DNA from: SLRI01 sp964393275
GTDB taxonomy: Bacteria > Pseudomonadota > Alphaproteobacteria > Geminicoccales > Geminicoccaceae
DNA length: 55,555 nucleotides
Assembly: GCA_964393275.1 (NCBI GenBank)
Contig: CAYMTA010000019.1
Location: 1-55,555, forward strand
Reading direction: 5' to 3'
The stretch's first letter is position 1; each line of letters starts with the position of its first letter. The notes beneath the pieces are model-generated. The model saw only the letters and a program-made list of their open reading frames with translations, had not been told where the DNA came from and made no database searches. A program made the position numbers and the translations under genes. Shown here in pieces: positions 36,976 through 45,161 of this stretch.

Positions 36976-39248
36976 GCATCCCGCCGCAAGCCTTAGCTTG
37001 CAGGGAGCTTCGCGCATCCGGGACCCGCTCCTTGCCGATCCGCCTCCTCACGATCGTCGTCTTTCTCCTCGCCGCCCTGGGGCCCTCCCTGGCGGCGGCC
37101 CAGGGCAGCCCCTCGCCCGCCGGCGATCTCCTCGCGACCATCGCCCGGCTGCAGGACGACGATACCGGCACCGGCATCGCCAGCGAGGCGCGCACCGAGA
37201 ACGTGACGGCCCGCCTCGTGGCCGACCTCGCCGCCGCCACGCCGGGCTCCACCGTCACCCTCGCCTTCGTCCAGGACATCCGCGAAGGCTGGCACACCTA
37301 CTGGCGCAACCCGGGCGATTCCGGGGCGCCGGCCACCCTCGCCTGGGACCTCGCCCCCCAGGACCTCGCGGCGGGCGTCGCCATCGGCCCGATCCAGTGG
37401 CCGGCGCCCGAGGCGATCCCCTATTTCGGCCTCATGACCTTCGGCCACCAGGATCGGCTGGTCCTGCTCCAGGAGCTCCACATTCCCGCCGCCTGGCCGG
37501 TCGGCACGCCGCTTCTCATCCGCCTCGAGGCCGACTGGCTGGTCTGCGCCGAGATCTGCATCCCCGAGCGCGGCAGCCTCGCCCTCGAGCTGCCGGTCGG
37601 CGCCGTGCCCGTGCCGGCCGATCCGCCGACCCTCGCGCTCGTCGATGCCGCCCGGGCCGCCCTGCCCCGCGAGGTCCCCTGGCCGGTCGGCTTCAAGGCC
37701 GAGGGCGGCACGCTGCGCCTCGCCGTCGACGCCGGGTCCGCCCTCGACCAGGTGAAGGGGCAGGTGAGCGGCATCCGCTTCTTTCCGGACCAGCCCGGCC
37801 TCGTCTCGAGCACCGCCGACCCGGTCTGGCAGGGCGGCCCCGATGGCCTGACCCTCGACCTCGCCCGGCCGGCCGAGGCCCGGCCCCTCCCCGACCCCTT
37901 GACCGGCGTCCTGGTCCTGACCGAGGACCTGCCGGACGGCCCGCTGCGCCAGGCCTTCCTGGTCGAGGCCGCCTTCGATCCGACCATCGCGCTCGACAGC
38001 GGCGCGCTCGGGGGCAGCCGGCTGGGGCTCGCCCGGGCCGCGCTTTTGGCGCTTCTGGGCGGCATGCTGCTCAACCTCATGCCCTGCGTCTTTCCGGTGC
38101 TGTCGATCAAGGCGCTGGCGCTGGTCCGGCATGCCGGCGGCCCGCGCGCCCTGGCGCACGGCCTCGCCTACACGGCCGGCGTCCTCCTGACCTTCCTCGC
38201 CTTGGCCGGCCTGCTCATCGCCCTTCAGGCCGGCGGGGCCCTCGTCGGCTGGGGCTTCCAGCTCCAGCAGCCGCTGGTCGTGGCCCTGCTCGCCTATCTC
38301 GTCTTCGCCATCGGGCTCTGGCTGATCGGGGCCTTCGAGCTCGCCCCGGCCGGGCTCCTCGGCCGGGTCATGGGGCTCGGCCAGGACCACCTGCCGCGCA
38401 GCGGCCTCGGCGGCAGCTTCGCCACCGGGGTGCTCGCCGTCTTCGTCGCCAGCCCCTGCACGGCACCCTTCATGGCCGCCGCCATCGGCTTCGCCCTGAC
38501 CCAGGGCCCGGCCACGGCGCTCGCCATCTTCGCCGCCCTCGGGCTCGGCCTGGCCCTGCCCTATCTCGCCCTGAGCGCCAGCCCCTGGCTGCAGCGCCGG
38601 CTGCCGCGGCCCGGCGCCTGGATGGTGCGCTTTCGCCAGCTCATGGCCTTCCCGATGTTCGCCACCGCCGCCTGGCTCGTCTGGGTGCTGGCCCAGCAGG
38701 CCGGCGACCGGGCGCTGCTGCTGGTGCTCCTGGGCTTCGTCGCCCTCGGCCTCGCCTGCTGGCTGCTGCCTTTCAGCGGCCGGCTGGCGCGCGCCACCGG
38801 CATGGCCTCCCTGGCCCTCGCCCTCCTGCTCGCCGCCCTGCCCGGCCGGCTGCCGGCCGCCGACCCGGCCAGCGGCGCGCAGGCGGAGGCGGGCCCGGCC
38901 GAGCCGTTCACCGCCGGGCTCTTGGCCGAGCTGCGCCGGGAGGGGCGGCCGGTCTTCGTCAACATGACCGCCGCCTGGTGCCTCACCTGCCTCGTCAACG
39001 AGCAGACGGCCCTCAGCGGGCCCGCCTTCGAGGCCGCGCTCGAGCGTCACGGCATCGCCTATCTGATCGGCGACTGGACCCGCCAGGATCCGGCGATCAC
39101 CAGCTTCCTCGCCGGCTTCGAGCGTTCCGGCGTGCCGCTCTACGTGGTCTATCCGCGGGCAGGCTCCCCGGTCGTCCTGCCGCAGATCCTGACCCCGAGC
39201 CTCGTGCTCGACGCCCTCGCCGGCGCCGCTACCGGCATCAGCTCATAA
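36972..39248 (+). CDS. DsbD/ScsB-like thiol:disulfide reductase
   Basis: Membrane reductant carrier that passes electrons from cytoplasmic thioredoxin to periplasmic targets. The 758-aa product has a signal sequence near residues 21-44 and a DsbC-type N-terminal periplasmic domain with a Cys pair (DWLVCAEICIPERG, near 195). Eight or so membrane helices follow, containing the two catalytic cysteines (NLMPCVFPVL near 378 and VASPCTAPFM near 496), then a C-terminal thioredoxin-like domain with W-C-L-T-C. The pattern and TAAWCLTCLVNE match the ScsB branch better than classical DsbD. TTG 36972 gives coupling with tag; a start at TTG 37032, nearer the signal peptide, is possible. Confidence 0.85.
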   Translation: MSIPPQALACRELRASGTRSLPIRLLTIVVFLLAALGPSLAAAQGSPSPAGDLLATIARLQDDDTGTGIASEARTENVTARLVADLAAATPGSTVTLAFVQDIREGWHTYWRNPGDSGAPATLAWDLAPQDLAAGVAIGPIQWPAPEAIPYFGLMTFGHQDRLVLLQELHIPAAWPVGTPLLIRLEADWLVCAEICIPERGSLALELPVGAVPVPADPPTLALVDAARAALPREVPWPVGFKAEGGTLRLAVDAGSALDQVKGQVSGIRFFPDQPGLVSSTADPVWQGGPDGLTLDLARPAEARPLPDPLTGVLVLTEDLPDGPLRQAFLVEAAFDPTIALDSGALGGSRLGLARAALLALLGGMLLNLMPCVFPVLSIKALALVRHAGGPRALAHGLAYTAGVLLTFLALAGLLIALQAGGALVGWGFQLQQPLVVALLAYLVFAIGLWLIGAFELAPAGLLGRVMGLGQDHLPRSGLGGSFATGVLAVFVASPCTAPFMAAAIGFALTQGPATALAIFAALGLGLALPYLALSASPWLQRRLPRPGAWMVRFRQLMAFPMFATAAWLVWVLAQQAGDRALLLVLLGFVALGLACWLLPFSGRLARATGMASLALALLLAALPGRLPAADPASGAQAEAGPAEPFTAGLLAELRREGRPVFVNMTAAWCLTCLVNEQTALSGPAFEAALERHGIAYLIGDWTRQDPAITSFLAGFERSGVPLYVVYPRAGSPVVLPQILTPSLVLDALAGAATGISS

Positions 39249-39294
39249 CCCCGTGCCCGTATCCCCTCAGCCTGCATGCCGATCCCGCGCGATT

Positions 39295-39309
39295 GTGAAC
39301 GATGTACCG
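39295..39309 (+). promoter_or_regulatory. Solitary copy of the replication iteron
   Basis: A 15-base exact match (GTGAACGATGTACCG) to the iteron core found six times at the origin and once ahead of the replication initiator gene, in the same orientation. It lies between the DsbD/ScsB-like gene and the minus-strand CMD gene, 8.7 kb from the origin. A chance 15-mer match in this window is very unlikely. Possible initiator titration or handcuffing site, or a remnant of an older replicon boundary. Confidence 0.65.
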
Positions 39310-39319
39310 AGTCGGGCGC

Positions 39320-39667
39320 TCAGGCGGCCTGGGCCATCTCGTCGTAGCAGGCCAGGGCCTGGGCGCCGTAGATCGAGGAGGGGCCGCCGCCCATCTCGAC
39401 CGCGACCCCGAGCATGTCGAGCAGCTCGGCCCGGCTCACGCCGAGGCGGAGGCAGGCGCGGGTGTGGAAGACGATGCAGCCCTCGCAGCGCACCGTCACG
39501 GAGATGGCGAGGGCGATCAATTCCTTGGCCTTGTGGTCGAGGGCGCCGTCGGTGCCCGCCGCCCTGACCAGCGCCCGAAACGCCGCCAAGGGCTCGCCGC
39601 CATCCTTGTGCAGCGCCTTGCTGTATGCCTGGTAGCGCTTCTCCAGCTCCAGATAGGTTCCGCTCAT
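39320..39667 (-). CDS. Carboxymuconolactone decarboxylase-family (AhpD-like) protein
   Basis: A 115-aa CMD-domain protein with the AhpD-like redox motif: AISVTVRCEGCIVFHTRACL, containing the Cys-x-x-Cys and downstream His. These small proteins are usually peroxide-related or thiol-active. ATG 39667 has a strong GAGGGGACGGG ribosome site; the much longer upstream ORF is a composition artefact. It ends ten bases from the solitary iteron. No peroxiredoxin partner gene is adjacent. Confidence 0.8.
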   Translation of the reverse strand: MSGTYLELEKRYQAYSKALHKDGGEPLAAFRALVRAAGTDGALDHKAKELIALAISVTVRCEGCIVFHTRACLRLGVSRAELLDMLGVAVEMGGGPSSIYGAQALACYDEMAQAA

Positions 39668-39775
39668 TCCCGTCCCCTCGCGGCTTGTCCATTCTTCCTG
39701 TCGCCCCCTGACCACGAAACCCGGGGCAATTCCTTGATCTCGATCACTTTCGACCGATCCTCGACCGCCCGATGA

Positions 39776-39804
39776 TTGACACGGAACCACAACAACGCAA
39801 TCTA
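39776..39804 (+). promoter_or_regulatory. Weak promoter candidate upstream of the Wzc-like gene
   Basis: A perfect -35 hexamer TTGACA at 39776-39781, followed at 17 bases by AATCTA (39799-39804) as a poor -10. It would give a leader of about 140 bases to the Wzc-like gene. The rest of the 286-bp gap shows no other signal. Confidence 0.3.
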
Positions 39805-39953
39805 AGCTCATGTGGCGCCTTGCGCCGCTGGCGAAGAGCCGGCAATCGAGGTATGTCGAGCCGGGCGCTGGTGCTGCCCGGCCATGATTTTGCCATGGCA
39901 GGCACCCGCTACCCGGACACCATTTCTTCAGTCGGCCGTGAGAGGGGGCTAGA

Positions 39954-42281
39954 ATGCCCGGCCACGGCCCGATGGTTCCCGGCAACCACCGGCAGGTCGG
40001 ACAGTCGATGAGCAAGACGAAGACAGCGCGAGACCAGGCGAAGGACCCCGCCAAGGGGCTTTTCGCCGACAGCGAGATGATCGACATCACCGGTCTTTTC
40101 GGCATCCTGCGCCGGCGCAAGTGGCTGATCGCCGCGATCACCACCACCGGCACGCTCGCCGCCTATCTCTTCGGCAGCTCGCTGACCCCGATCTACAATG
40201 CCCAGGCGACCCTGCTCGTCGAGCCGAGCGACAGCAGCGTCGCCGAGCTCGACTCGGTCAGCGCCGACCTGAGCGCCGATTTCAATGACATCGCCACCCA
40301 GATCCGCCTGCTCCAGTCGCACAACTACCAGGCCCGGGTCATGGAGGATCTCGGCCTCTTCGACGATCCCGACTTCAACACGGCCATCGTGGATCCCGAC
40401 GCCCCGCCCAAGAGCGCGCTCGCCACGTTCCTCGAGCAGCCGCTCGACACCGTGCTCGGCTGGCTGCCGAGCGAATGGCTGATCACCAGCGGCACCGCGC
40501 AGGAGCCGGCGCCGGAGAGCGACGCCCCCTATCGGATCCGGGAGAAGGCGCTCGACAATTTCCGCAAGAGCGTCGAGTTCCTGAACGACCCGGTCGCCTA
40601 CATCATCACCATCGGCTTCAACTCGCCCGATCCCCAGAAGGCGGCGCGCATCGCCAACCGGATCGCCGAGATCTATGTCGACGACCAGCTCAACAACAAG
40701 ATCTTCTCCACCGACCGGACGTCGGCCTGGCTCCAGGACCGCCTGACCGAGCTCGAGGTCGAGCTGCGCGACGCCGAGGAGAAGGTGGGCCAGTTCCGCT
40801 CGCACAACCTCGTCGGCGAGAGCGAGGGCATGACCCTGACCCAGCAGGAACTGTCCGACCTCAACCGCGATCTCATCGTCGCCCGCGGCGAGCTGGCCGA
40901 GAAGCAGGCGAAGCTGCGGCTCGTGCGGGATCTGCGCGGCTCCGGCCAGAGCCTCGATTCCATCGCCGACGTCACCAGCTCGCCCCTGATCATCAGCCTC
41001 CGGCAGCAGGAGACCGAGCTCCTGCGCCAGGAAGCCGAGCTCTCCTCCCTCTATGGCGAGCGCCACCCGCGCATGATCTGGCTGCGCAACGAGAAGAAGA
41101 ACCTCGAGGACAAGATCGACTCCGAGGTCCAGCGCATCATCCTCACGCTGCAGAACGACGTGAGCGTCACCTCGACGCGCATCGCCTCGATCGAGAGCCA
41201 GCTCGGTGACGTCAAGACGCAGAACGTCACCGACCAGGCGGCCGGGGTCCAGCTCGCCCAGCTCGAGCGGCAGGCCGAATCGACCCGCGCCCTCTACGAG
41301 GCCTTCCTCAATCGCTACAAGGAGACCCGCGAGCAGCTCGAGATCGTCCAGCCGGATGTGCGCATCGTCTCGATGGCCAGCCCGCCGACCCAGCCCACGA
41401 CCCCGGGCAAGAAGCTCTTCGCGGCGGCCGGCCTCGTCGTGTCGCTCGGCCTGGGCACCCTGCTCGCCATCATCCTCGACCGCTTCGACCGGGGCATTCG
41501 CAGCGGCCGGCAGATCGAGCGCAAGCTCGGCCTCCACACCCTCGCCTTGGTCCCCCGCCTCGACCGCCTGAAGAAGAACCAGAAGCCCTATCAGTATCTG
41601 ATGGAGAAGCCGCTCTCGGCCTATGCCGAGGCGATCCGCAGCATCTACATGGCGGTCAAGCTCTCCAATGTCGACCGCGAGCCCAAGGTGGTCCTGGTCA
41701 CCTCCTCCCTGCCCCAGGAAGGCAAGACGACGTTCGCCGTCAGCCTCGCCACCTTCGCCGCCCGCTCGCACAAGCGCGTCCTCTTGATCGATCTCGACCT
41801 GCGCCATCCGAGCGTGCATCGCGAGCTGGGCTGGCAGGTGTCCGCCGGCCTCGTCGAGTACATGGCCAACGAGCGCGGCCTCGAGGAGGTCATCCATCAC
41901 GACCTCGAGACCGGCCTGCACTTCCTGCCGATCAAGGGCCAGACCACCAACCCGACCGACCTCCTCGACAGCCAGAGGATGCGGCTCCTGATCGAATCCT
42001 TGCGCGATTCCTACGACTACATCGTGCTCGATTCGGCGCCGCTCGCCAGCGTCACCGACACGCGGGTCGCGGCGCTCCTCGCCGACAAGGTGCTGTTCTG
42101 CCTGCGCTGGGGCCAGACCATGATCGGTGCTGCCGAGGACAGCGTCCAGGCCCTGGCCGAGGTCGGCATCGAGCCGGCCGGCGCCGTGCTCACCATGGTC
42201 GACATGAAGAAGCACGCCCGCTACGGCTATGGCGACGTCGGCCAGTACTATACCCAGAGCCAGAAATACTACGTGAACTGA
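39954..42281 (+). CDS. Wzc/ExoP-type polysaccharide co-polymerase with BY-kinase domain
   Basis: Chain-length regulator and autophosphorylating tyrosine kinase of the inner membrane that works with the Wzy polymerase and an outer-membrane channel. The 775-aa product has an N-terminal Wzz domain with two membrane spans (about residues 60-80 and 490-510), a long periplasmic coiled-coil region with LSSLYGERHPRMIWL, and a cytoplasmic kinase domain. That domain carries Walker A SSLPQEGKTTF, Walker A' LLIDLDLRHPSVH and Walker B YDYIVLDSAPL. The C-terminus ends in a Tyr cluster (YGYGDVGQYY...KYYVN), the usual autophosphorylation site. ATG 39954 follows GAGAGGGGG. It heads the second polysaccharide block and is followed by a GT4 gene after 19 bases. 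Confidence 0.9.
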   Translation: MPGHGPMVPGNHRQVGQSMSKTKTARDQAKDPAKGLFADSEMIDITGLFGILRRRKWLIAAITTTGTLAAYLFGSSLTPIYNAQATLLVEPSDSSVAELDSVSADLSADFNDIATQIRLLQSHNYQARVMEDLGLFDDPDFNTAIVDPDAPPKSALATFLEQPLDTVLGWLPSEWLITSGTAQEPAPESDAPYRIREKALDNFRKSVEFLNDPVAYIITIGFNSPDPQKAARIANRIAEIYVDDQLNNKIFSTDRTSAWLQDRLTELEVELRDAEEKVGQFRSHNLVGESEGMTLTQQELSDLNRDLIVARGELAEKQAKLRLVRDLRGSGQSLDSIADVTSSPLIISLRQQETELLRQEAELSSLYGERHPRMIWLRNEKKNLEDKIDSEVQRIILTLQNDVSVTSTRIASIESQLGDVKTQNVTDQAAGVQLAQLERQAESTRALYEAFLNRYKETREQLEIVQPDVRIVSMASPPTQPTTPGKKLFAAAGLVVSLGLGTLLAIILDRFDRGIRSGRQIERKLGLHTLALVPRLDRLKKNQKPYQYLMEKPLSAYAEAIRSIYMAVKLSNVDREPKVVLVTSSLPQEGKTTFAVSLATFAARSHKRVLLIDLDLRHPSVHRELGWQVSAGLVEYMANERGLEEVIHHDLETGLHFLPIKGQTTNPTDLLDSQRMRLLIESLRDSYDYIVLDSAPLASVTDTRVAALLADKVLFCLRWGQTMIGAAEDSVQALAEVGIEPAGAVLTMVDMKKHARYGYGDVGQYYTQSQKYYVN

Positions 42282-42300
42282 ACAGCTTTCCAGGAGCAGG

Positions 42301-43488
42301 GTGATCCGCCTGCTCATCGTCTGCTACGAGTACCCACCTTTCTCCGGGGGCGGCGGGATCGCCCTGCAAGGCATCGCCCGGGAGCTGGCCCGGCGCCACA
42401 CCGTCCATGTCCTGGCCGGCGCCGCCCGGGGCGAGCCGGCCGAGACCCGGGACGGCGCCGTCCGGGTCTTTCGGGCACTGGGTTGGCCGCGGCGGCACGC
42501 CAGCCACAGCTCGCTCGCCTCGCTGGTCGGCTTCTGGCCGTTCGGAACATGGCACGGGTATAAGCTTTTAAAGCGATACAGGTATGACCTGATCAACACC
42601 TGGTTCGCCGTGCCGAGCGGGCCGACCGGCGTGCATCTCGCCGCCAAGGCCAGGGTGCCGCATGTCCTGACCCTCGCCGGCGGCGACATCTACGATCCGA
42701 TCAAGCGGCATACGCCGGACAAGAGCCGCCTGCTCGCCGCCATCGTGCGGCGCGTGCTCCGGGCGGCCGACCAGCGGGTCGCCGTCTCGAGCGACCTGGC
42801 GCGGCGGGCCGTCGCCCTCTACGGCTGCCCGCCCCCGCTCGAGGTGGTGCCGCTCGGCCTCGCCCCTGCCCTGCCCGGGATCCTGCCCGGGATGCCGGAC
42901 GCGGCCTCGCCGGATCGCCGGGCGCTCGGGCTCGAGCCGGATGCCGTCTACGTCGTCAGCCTCGCCCGGCTCGTCCCGCGCAAGAACCTGGCGACGCTGG
43001 TCGAGGCCTGCGCCGCCATCGAGAACGGCAGCGTGCGGCTGCTGCTGCTCGGCGACGGACCGGAGCGCCCTGCCCTCGAGCGGCTGGCACGGGCGCGCGG
43101 CCTCGGCGGCCGCATCCTCTTCAAGGGCTTCGTCGACGAGGCCGGGAAGGAGGCCCTTCTGCGGGCTTGCGACATCTTCGCCCTGCCTTCCCTGCACGAG
43201 GCGTTCGGGCTGGTCTATCTCGAGGCGATGCGCGCCGGGCTGCCGATCGTCGCCACCCGGCCGGGCGGGCAGGAGGATTTCCTCGAGGACGGGGTGAGCG
43301 CCCATCTGGTCGATGCCGGCGACCCGGCGGCCCTGGCCGGGGCCCTCGCCCGTCTCGCCGGCGATCTCCCGGCCCGCCGCCGCATGGGAAGGGCCGCCAG
43401 GGCCGCTGCCGGCGCCTTCACCGCCGAACTCGCCGCCGCCCGCTACGAGGCCCTGTTCGAGCGCCTGGCGGCCTCTCGTGCCGCCTGA
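42301..43488 (+). CDS. GT4-family glycosyltransferase
   Basis: A 395-aa GT-B enzyme. The N-terminal acceptor domain opens with RLLIVCYEYPPFSGGGGIAL, and DLINTWFAVPSGPTG plus VLTLAGGDIYDP follow. The donor domain has YVVSLARLVPRKNLATLVEA and the classic E-x7-E region in ALPSLHEAFGLVYLEAMRAG. GTG 42301 has AGGAG seven bases upstream and lies 19 bases after the Wzc-like gene, so they are cotranscribed. Its 3' end runs into an unusual 32-bp-period palindrome array beginning at 43490. Sugar specificity unknown. Confidence 0.9.
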   Translation: MIRLLIVCYEYPPFSGGGGIALQGIARELARRHTVHVLAGAARGEPAETRDGAVRVFRALGWPRRHASHSSLASLVGFWPFGTWHGYKLLKRYRYDLINTWFAVPSGPTGVHLAAKARVPHVLTLAGGDIYDPIKRHTPDKSRLLAAIVRRVLRAADQRVAVSSDLARRAVALYGCPPPLEVVPLGLAPALPGILPGMPDAASPDRRALGLEPDAVYVVSLARLVPRKNLATLVEACAAIENGSVRLLLLGDGPERPALERLARARGLGGRILFKGFVDEAGKEALLRACDIFALPSLHEAFGLVYLEAMRAGLPIVATRPGGQEDFLEDGVSAHLVDAGDPAALAGALARLAGDLPARRRMGRAARAAAGAFTAELAAARYEALFERLAASRAA

Positions 43489-43489
43489 C

Positions 43490-43590
43490 GCAACAGCGCC
43501 GCTCGGGTTGTTGCATCCGATGCAACAGTCGGCCTCGGGTTGTTGCATCCGATGCAACAGTTTCGTCGGGTTGTTGCATCGAGCGCATCA
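43490..43590. repeat. Phased palindrome array, 32-bp period
   Basis: Four units at 31-32-bp intervals. Units 2 and 3 contain a perfect 8-bp palindrome TGTTGCAT-CCG-ATGCAACA (43509-43527 and 43541-43559), inside 27 identical bases (43503-43529 and 43535-43561). Unit 1 keeps only the right half GCAACAG (43490-43496), and unit 4 keeps the left half TGTTGCAT (43572-43579). The period is close to three helical turns, so a dimeric protein would bind all sites on one face. It is a candidate operator cluster or partition (centromere) site; no cognate regulator is adjacent. Confidence 0.85.
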
Positions 43591-43611
43591 TTGTTATGAC
43601 CAATGATGCGC
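43583..43611. repeat. 11-bp perfect inverted repeat
   Basis: GCGCATCATTG (43583-43593) and its exact complement CAATGATGCGC (43601-43611) flank a 7-base AT-rich spacer. It is a different sequence from the palindromes just to its left, and overlaps the right end of the degenerate fourth unit. It could be a second protein-binding site or form a hairpin; no T-run follows on either strand, so it is not a typical terminator. Confidence 0.8.
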
Positions 43612-43632
43612 CGGATGCATCGCTGGCCTGCG

Positions 43633-43716
43633 AACGAACCCGCCGATTCGACGAATGAACCCGAGGAATCGACGATCGAACCCGGCCCTTCGACGAACGA
43701 ACCCGAAGCCCGAAGC
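43633..43716 (+). repeat. Four 21-bp tandem repeats, possibly in a small ORF
   Basis: Units at 43633-43653, 43654-43674, 43675-43695 and 43696-43716 share GAACCC and TCGACG at fixed places (the last unit is degenerate). They fall in a 67-codon ORF (43603-43806, ATG inside the inverted repeat) that would read N-E-P-x-x-S-T repeated. Whether this is a real peptide is doubtful: there is no ribosome site and the tail looks random. A 21-bp period equals two helical turns, so a DNA-binding (iteron- or centromere-like) role is as plausible. The rest of the gap to 43868 shows nothing recognisable. Confidence 0.65.
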
Positions 43717-43868
43717 CGGCCCGGCCCTGGGCTCGGCAGCCCTTTCGAGTTCCTTTGCCGAGGCGACCCGCGGATTGCCGAACGGACCCGGCGGGGGCCG
43801 GATTAAGAGAAACTTAGAGGTTCAGGGCGTAGAGATCGGGCCAGGCCGCCCTGCCCCGGAGACCGCTC

Positions 43869-45161
43869 TTGCCCTGCCCGAGCCCGCCCCGCCTCGGCTA
43901 TCTCTCTGCCGCGCCCACCGTCTCGACCCGCCCGGACGCCTATTCGGCCGGCCCGCGGGCCCATATCCTGGGCGTCGTCAACGGCTTTCGCGCCCGGGGC
44001 TGGGCGGTCGAGCCCTTCATCGTCGGCGACCGGGTGGGCCGAAGGGTCACCAGGGGCACGCTGCAGGCCGGGCTCGAGCGCTGGCCGGCGCTTCGCCTCG
44101 CCGGCGATGCCGCCCGGCTGCTCCTGGCCGAGCGCAATCGCCGTGCCGCCTGGGCCGAGCTCGGCGGCCGGGTCGACTGGGTCTATGAGCGCTTCGCCAC
44201 CATGCAGGTGCTGGGCCGCCGCTTCAAGCAGCAGGGAATCCCCTGGATTCTCGAGACCCAGGGCTTGTTCTACTACGAGACCCGGGTCGAGCGCTCGACC
44301 GTCGGCCTCTCCGGGCTGGCCGAGCGGATCGAGAAGGCCGCCTATCGCGACTGCGACGCGCTGATCTGCATCTCGCCGGCCCTGAAGAAGCTGATCGTCG
44401 AGGAATGCGGCGTGCCGCCGGGCAAGATCCTGGTCGTGCCCAACGCCGTCGAGCTCGAGCGCTTCGATCTTGAAAAAATTCCTAGCATGCGCTATTTTGA
44501 GGATCCGACGATCGGTTTCGTCGGGGCGTTGATCGGCTGGCAGGCCTTGGACCGGCTGATCGAGGCGCTCGGGGATCTGGCAAGGGAAGGGCTGCGGTTC
44601 GGGCTCGTCGTCGTCGGTGACGGTGTCATGCGCGAATCCTGGGAAACCCGAGCCGAGCGCTGCGGCATCGCCGACCGGGTTCGGTTTCTCGGCCGGGTGC
44701 CGGCGACCGAGGTCGGCCGCCACATGGCGGGCTTCGACATCGGCTATGCCGGTGCCGCGGCGATGCGGATCGGCACCATGTACCATTCGCCGATCAAGCT
44801 CTACGAGTACATGGCGATGGCGAAGCCGCTGCTCGCCTCCGATTTCGCCGACGCGCGCCAGCTGATCGAGGGCCGCGATACCGGCTTCCTCTTCGCCGCC
44901 GACCAGCCGGACAGCCTGAAGGCCGCGCTGCGTCAGGTCCATGCCGAACGCCACCGCCTGCCCCTCATGGGCCGGGCCGCGCGGGCCCTGGTCGCGGCCG
45001 AGCACACCTGGCAGGCCCGGGCGGGTGCGATGATCGAGAGCCTCGCTGGCCGCCTCGCCGCTCCCTCCCCTGCCCCCTCCTCCGCCGCGCCGCTTCCCAT
45101 CACCCACGAGTTGGCCATCACCCGCGAGATGGCCACCGCCCGCGAGCCGGCCACCCCATGA
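43869..45161 (+). CDS. GT4-family glycosyltransferase with repeat tail
   Basis: A 430-aa GT-B enzyme: PRAHILGVVNGFRARGWAVE in the N-terminal domain, WILETQGLFYYETR, VVPNAVELERF, then GYAGAAAMRIGTMYHSPIKL followed by Y-E-Y-M-A-M-A-K-P, the donor-contact segment. TTG 43869 has GGAG eight bases upstream. The last residues encode three 18-bp tandem units (45096-45149; P-I-T-H-E-L, A-I-T-R-E-M, A-T-A-R-E-P) after an Ala/Pro/Ser-rich linker, an unconserved tail prone to length change. The stop overlaps the start of the sulfotransferase (ATGA), so these are coupled. Confidence 0.85.
   Translation: MPCPSPPRLGYLSAAPTVSTRPDAYSAGPRAHILGVVNGFRARGWAVEPFIVGDRVGRRVTRGTLQAGLERWPALRLAGDAARLLLAERNRRAAWAELGGRVDWVYERFATMQVLGRRFKQQGIPWILETQGLFYYETRVERSTVGLSGLAERIEKAAYRDCDALICISPALKKLIVEECGVPPGKILVVPNAVELERFDLEKIPSMRYFEDPTIGFVGALIGWQALDRLIEALGDLAREGLRFGLVVVGDGVMRESWETRAERCGIADRVRFLGRVPATEVGRHMAGFDIGYAGAAAMRIGTMYHSPIKLYEYMAMAKPLLASDFADARQLIEGRDTGFLFAADQPDSLKAALRQVHAERHRLPLMGRAARALVAAEHTWQARAGAMIESLAGRLAAPSPAPSSAAPLPITHELAITREMATAREPATP

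Noticed and set aside
43503..43590. Possible CRISPR array at the palindrome repeats
   Set aside because: Only two full 27-nt copies with 5-nt gaps; there are no spacers of 30-40 nt and no cas genes.
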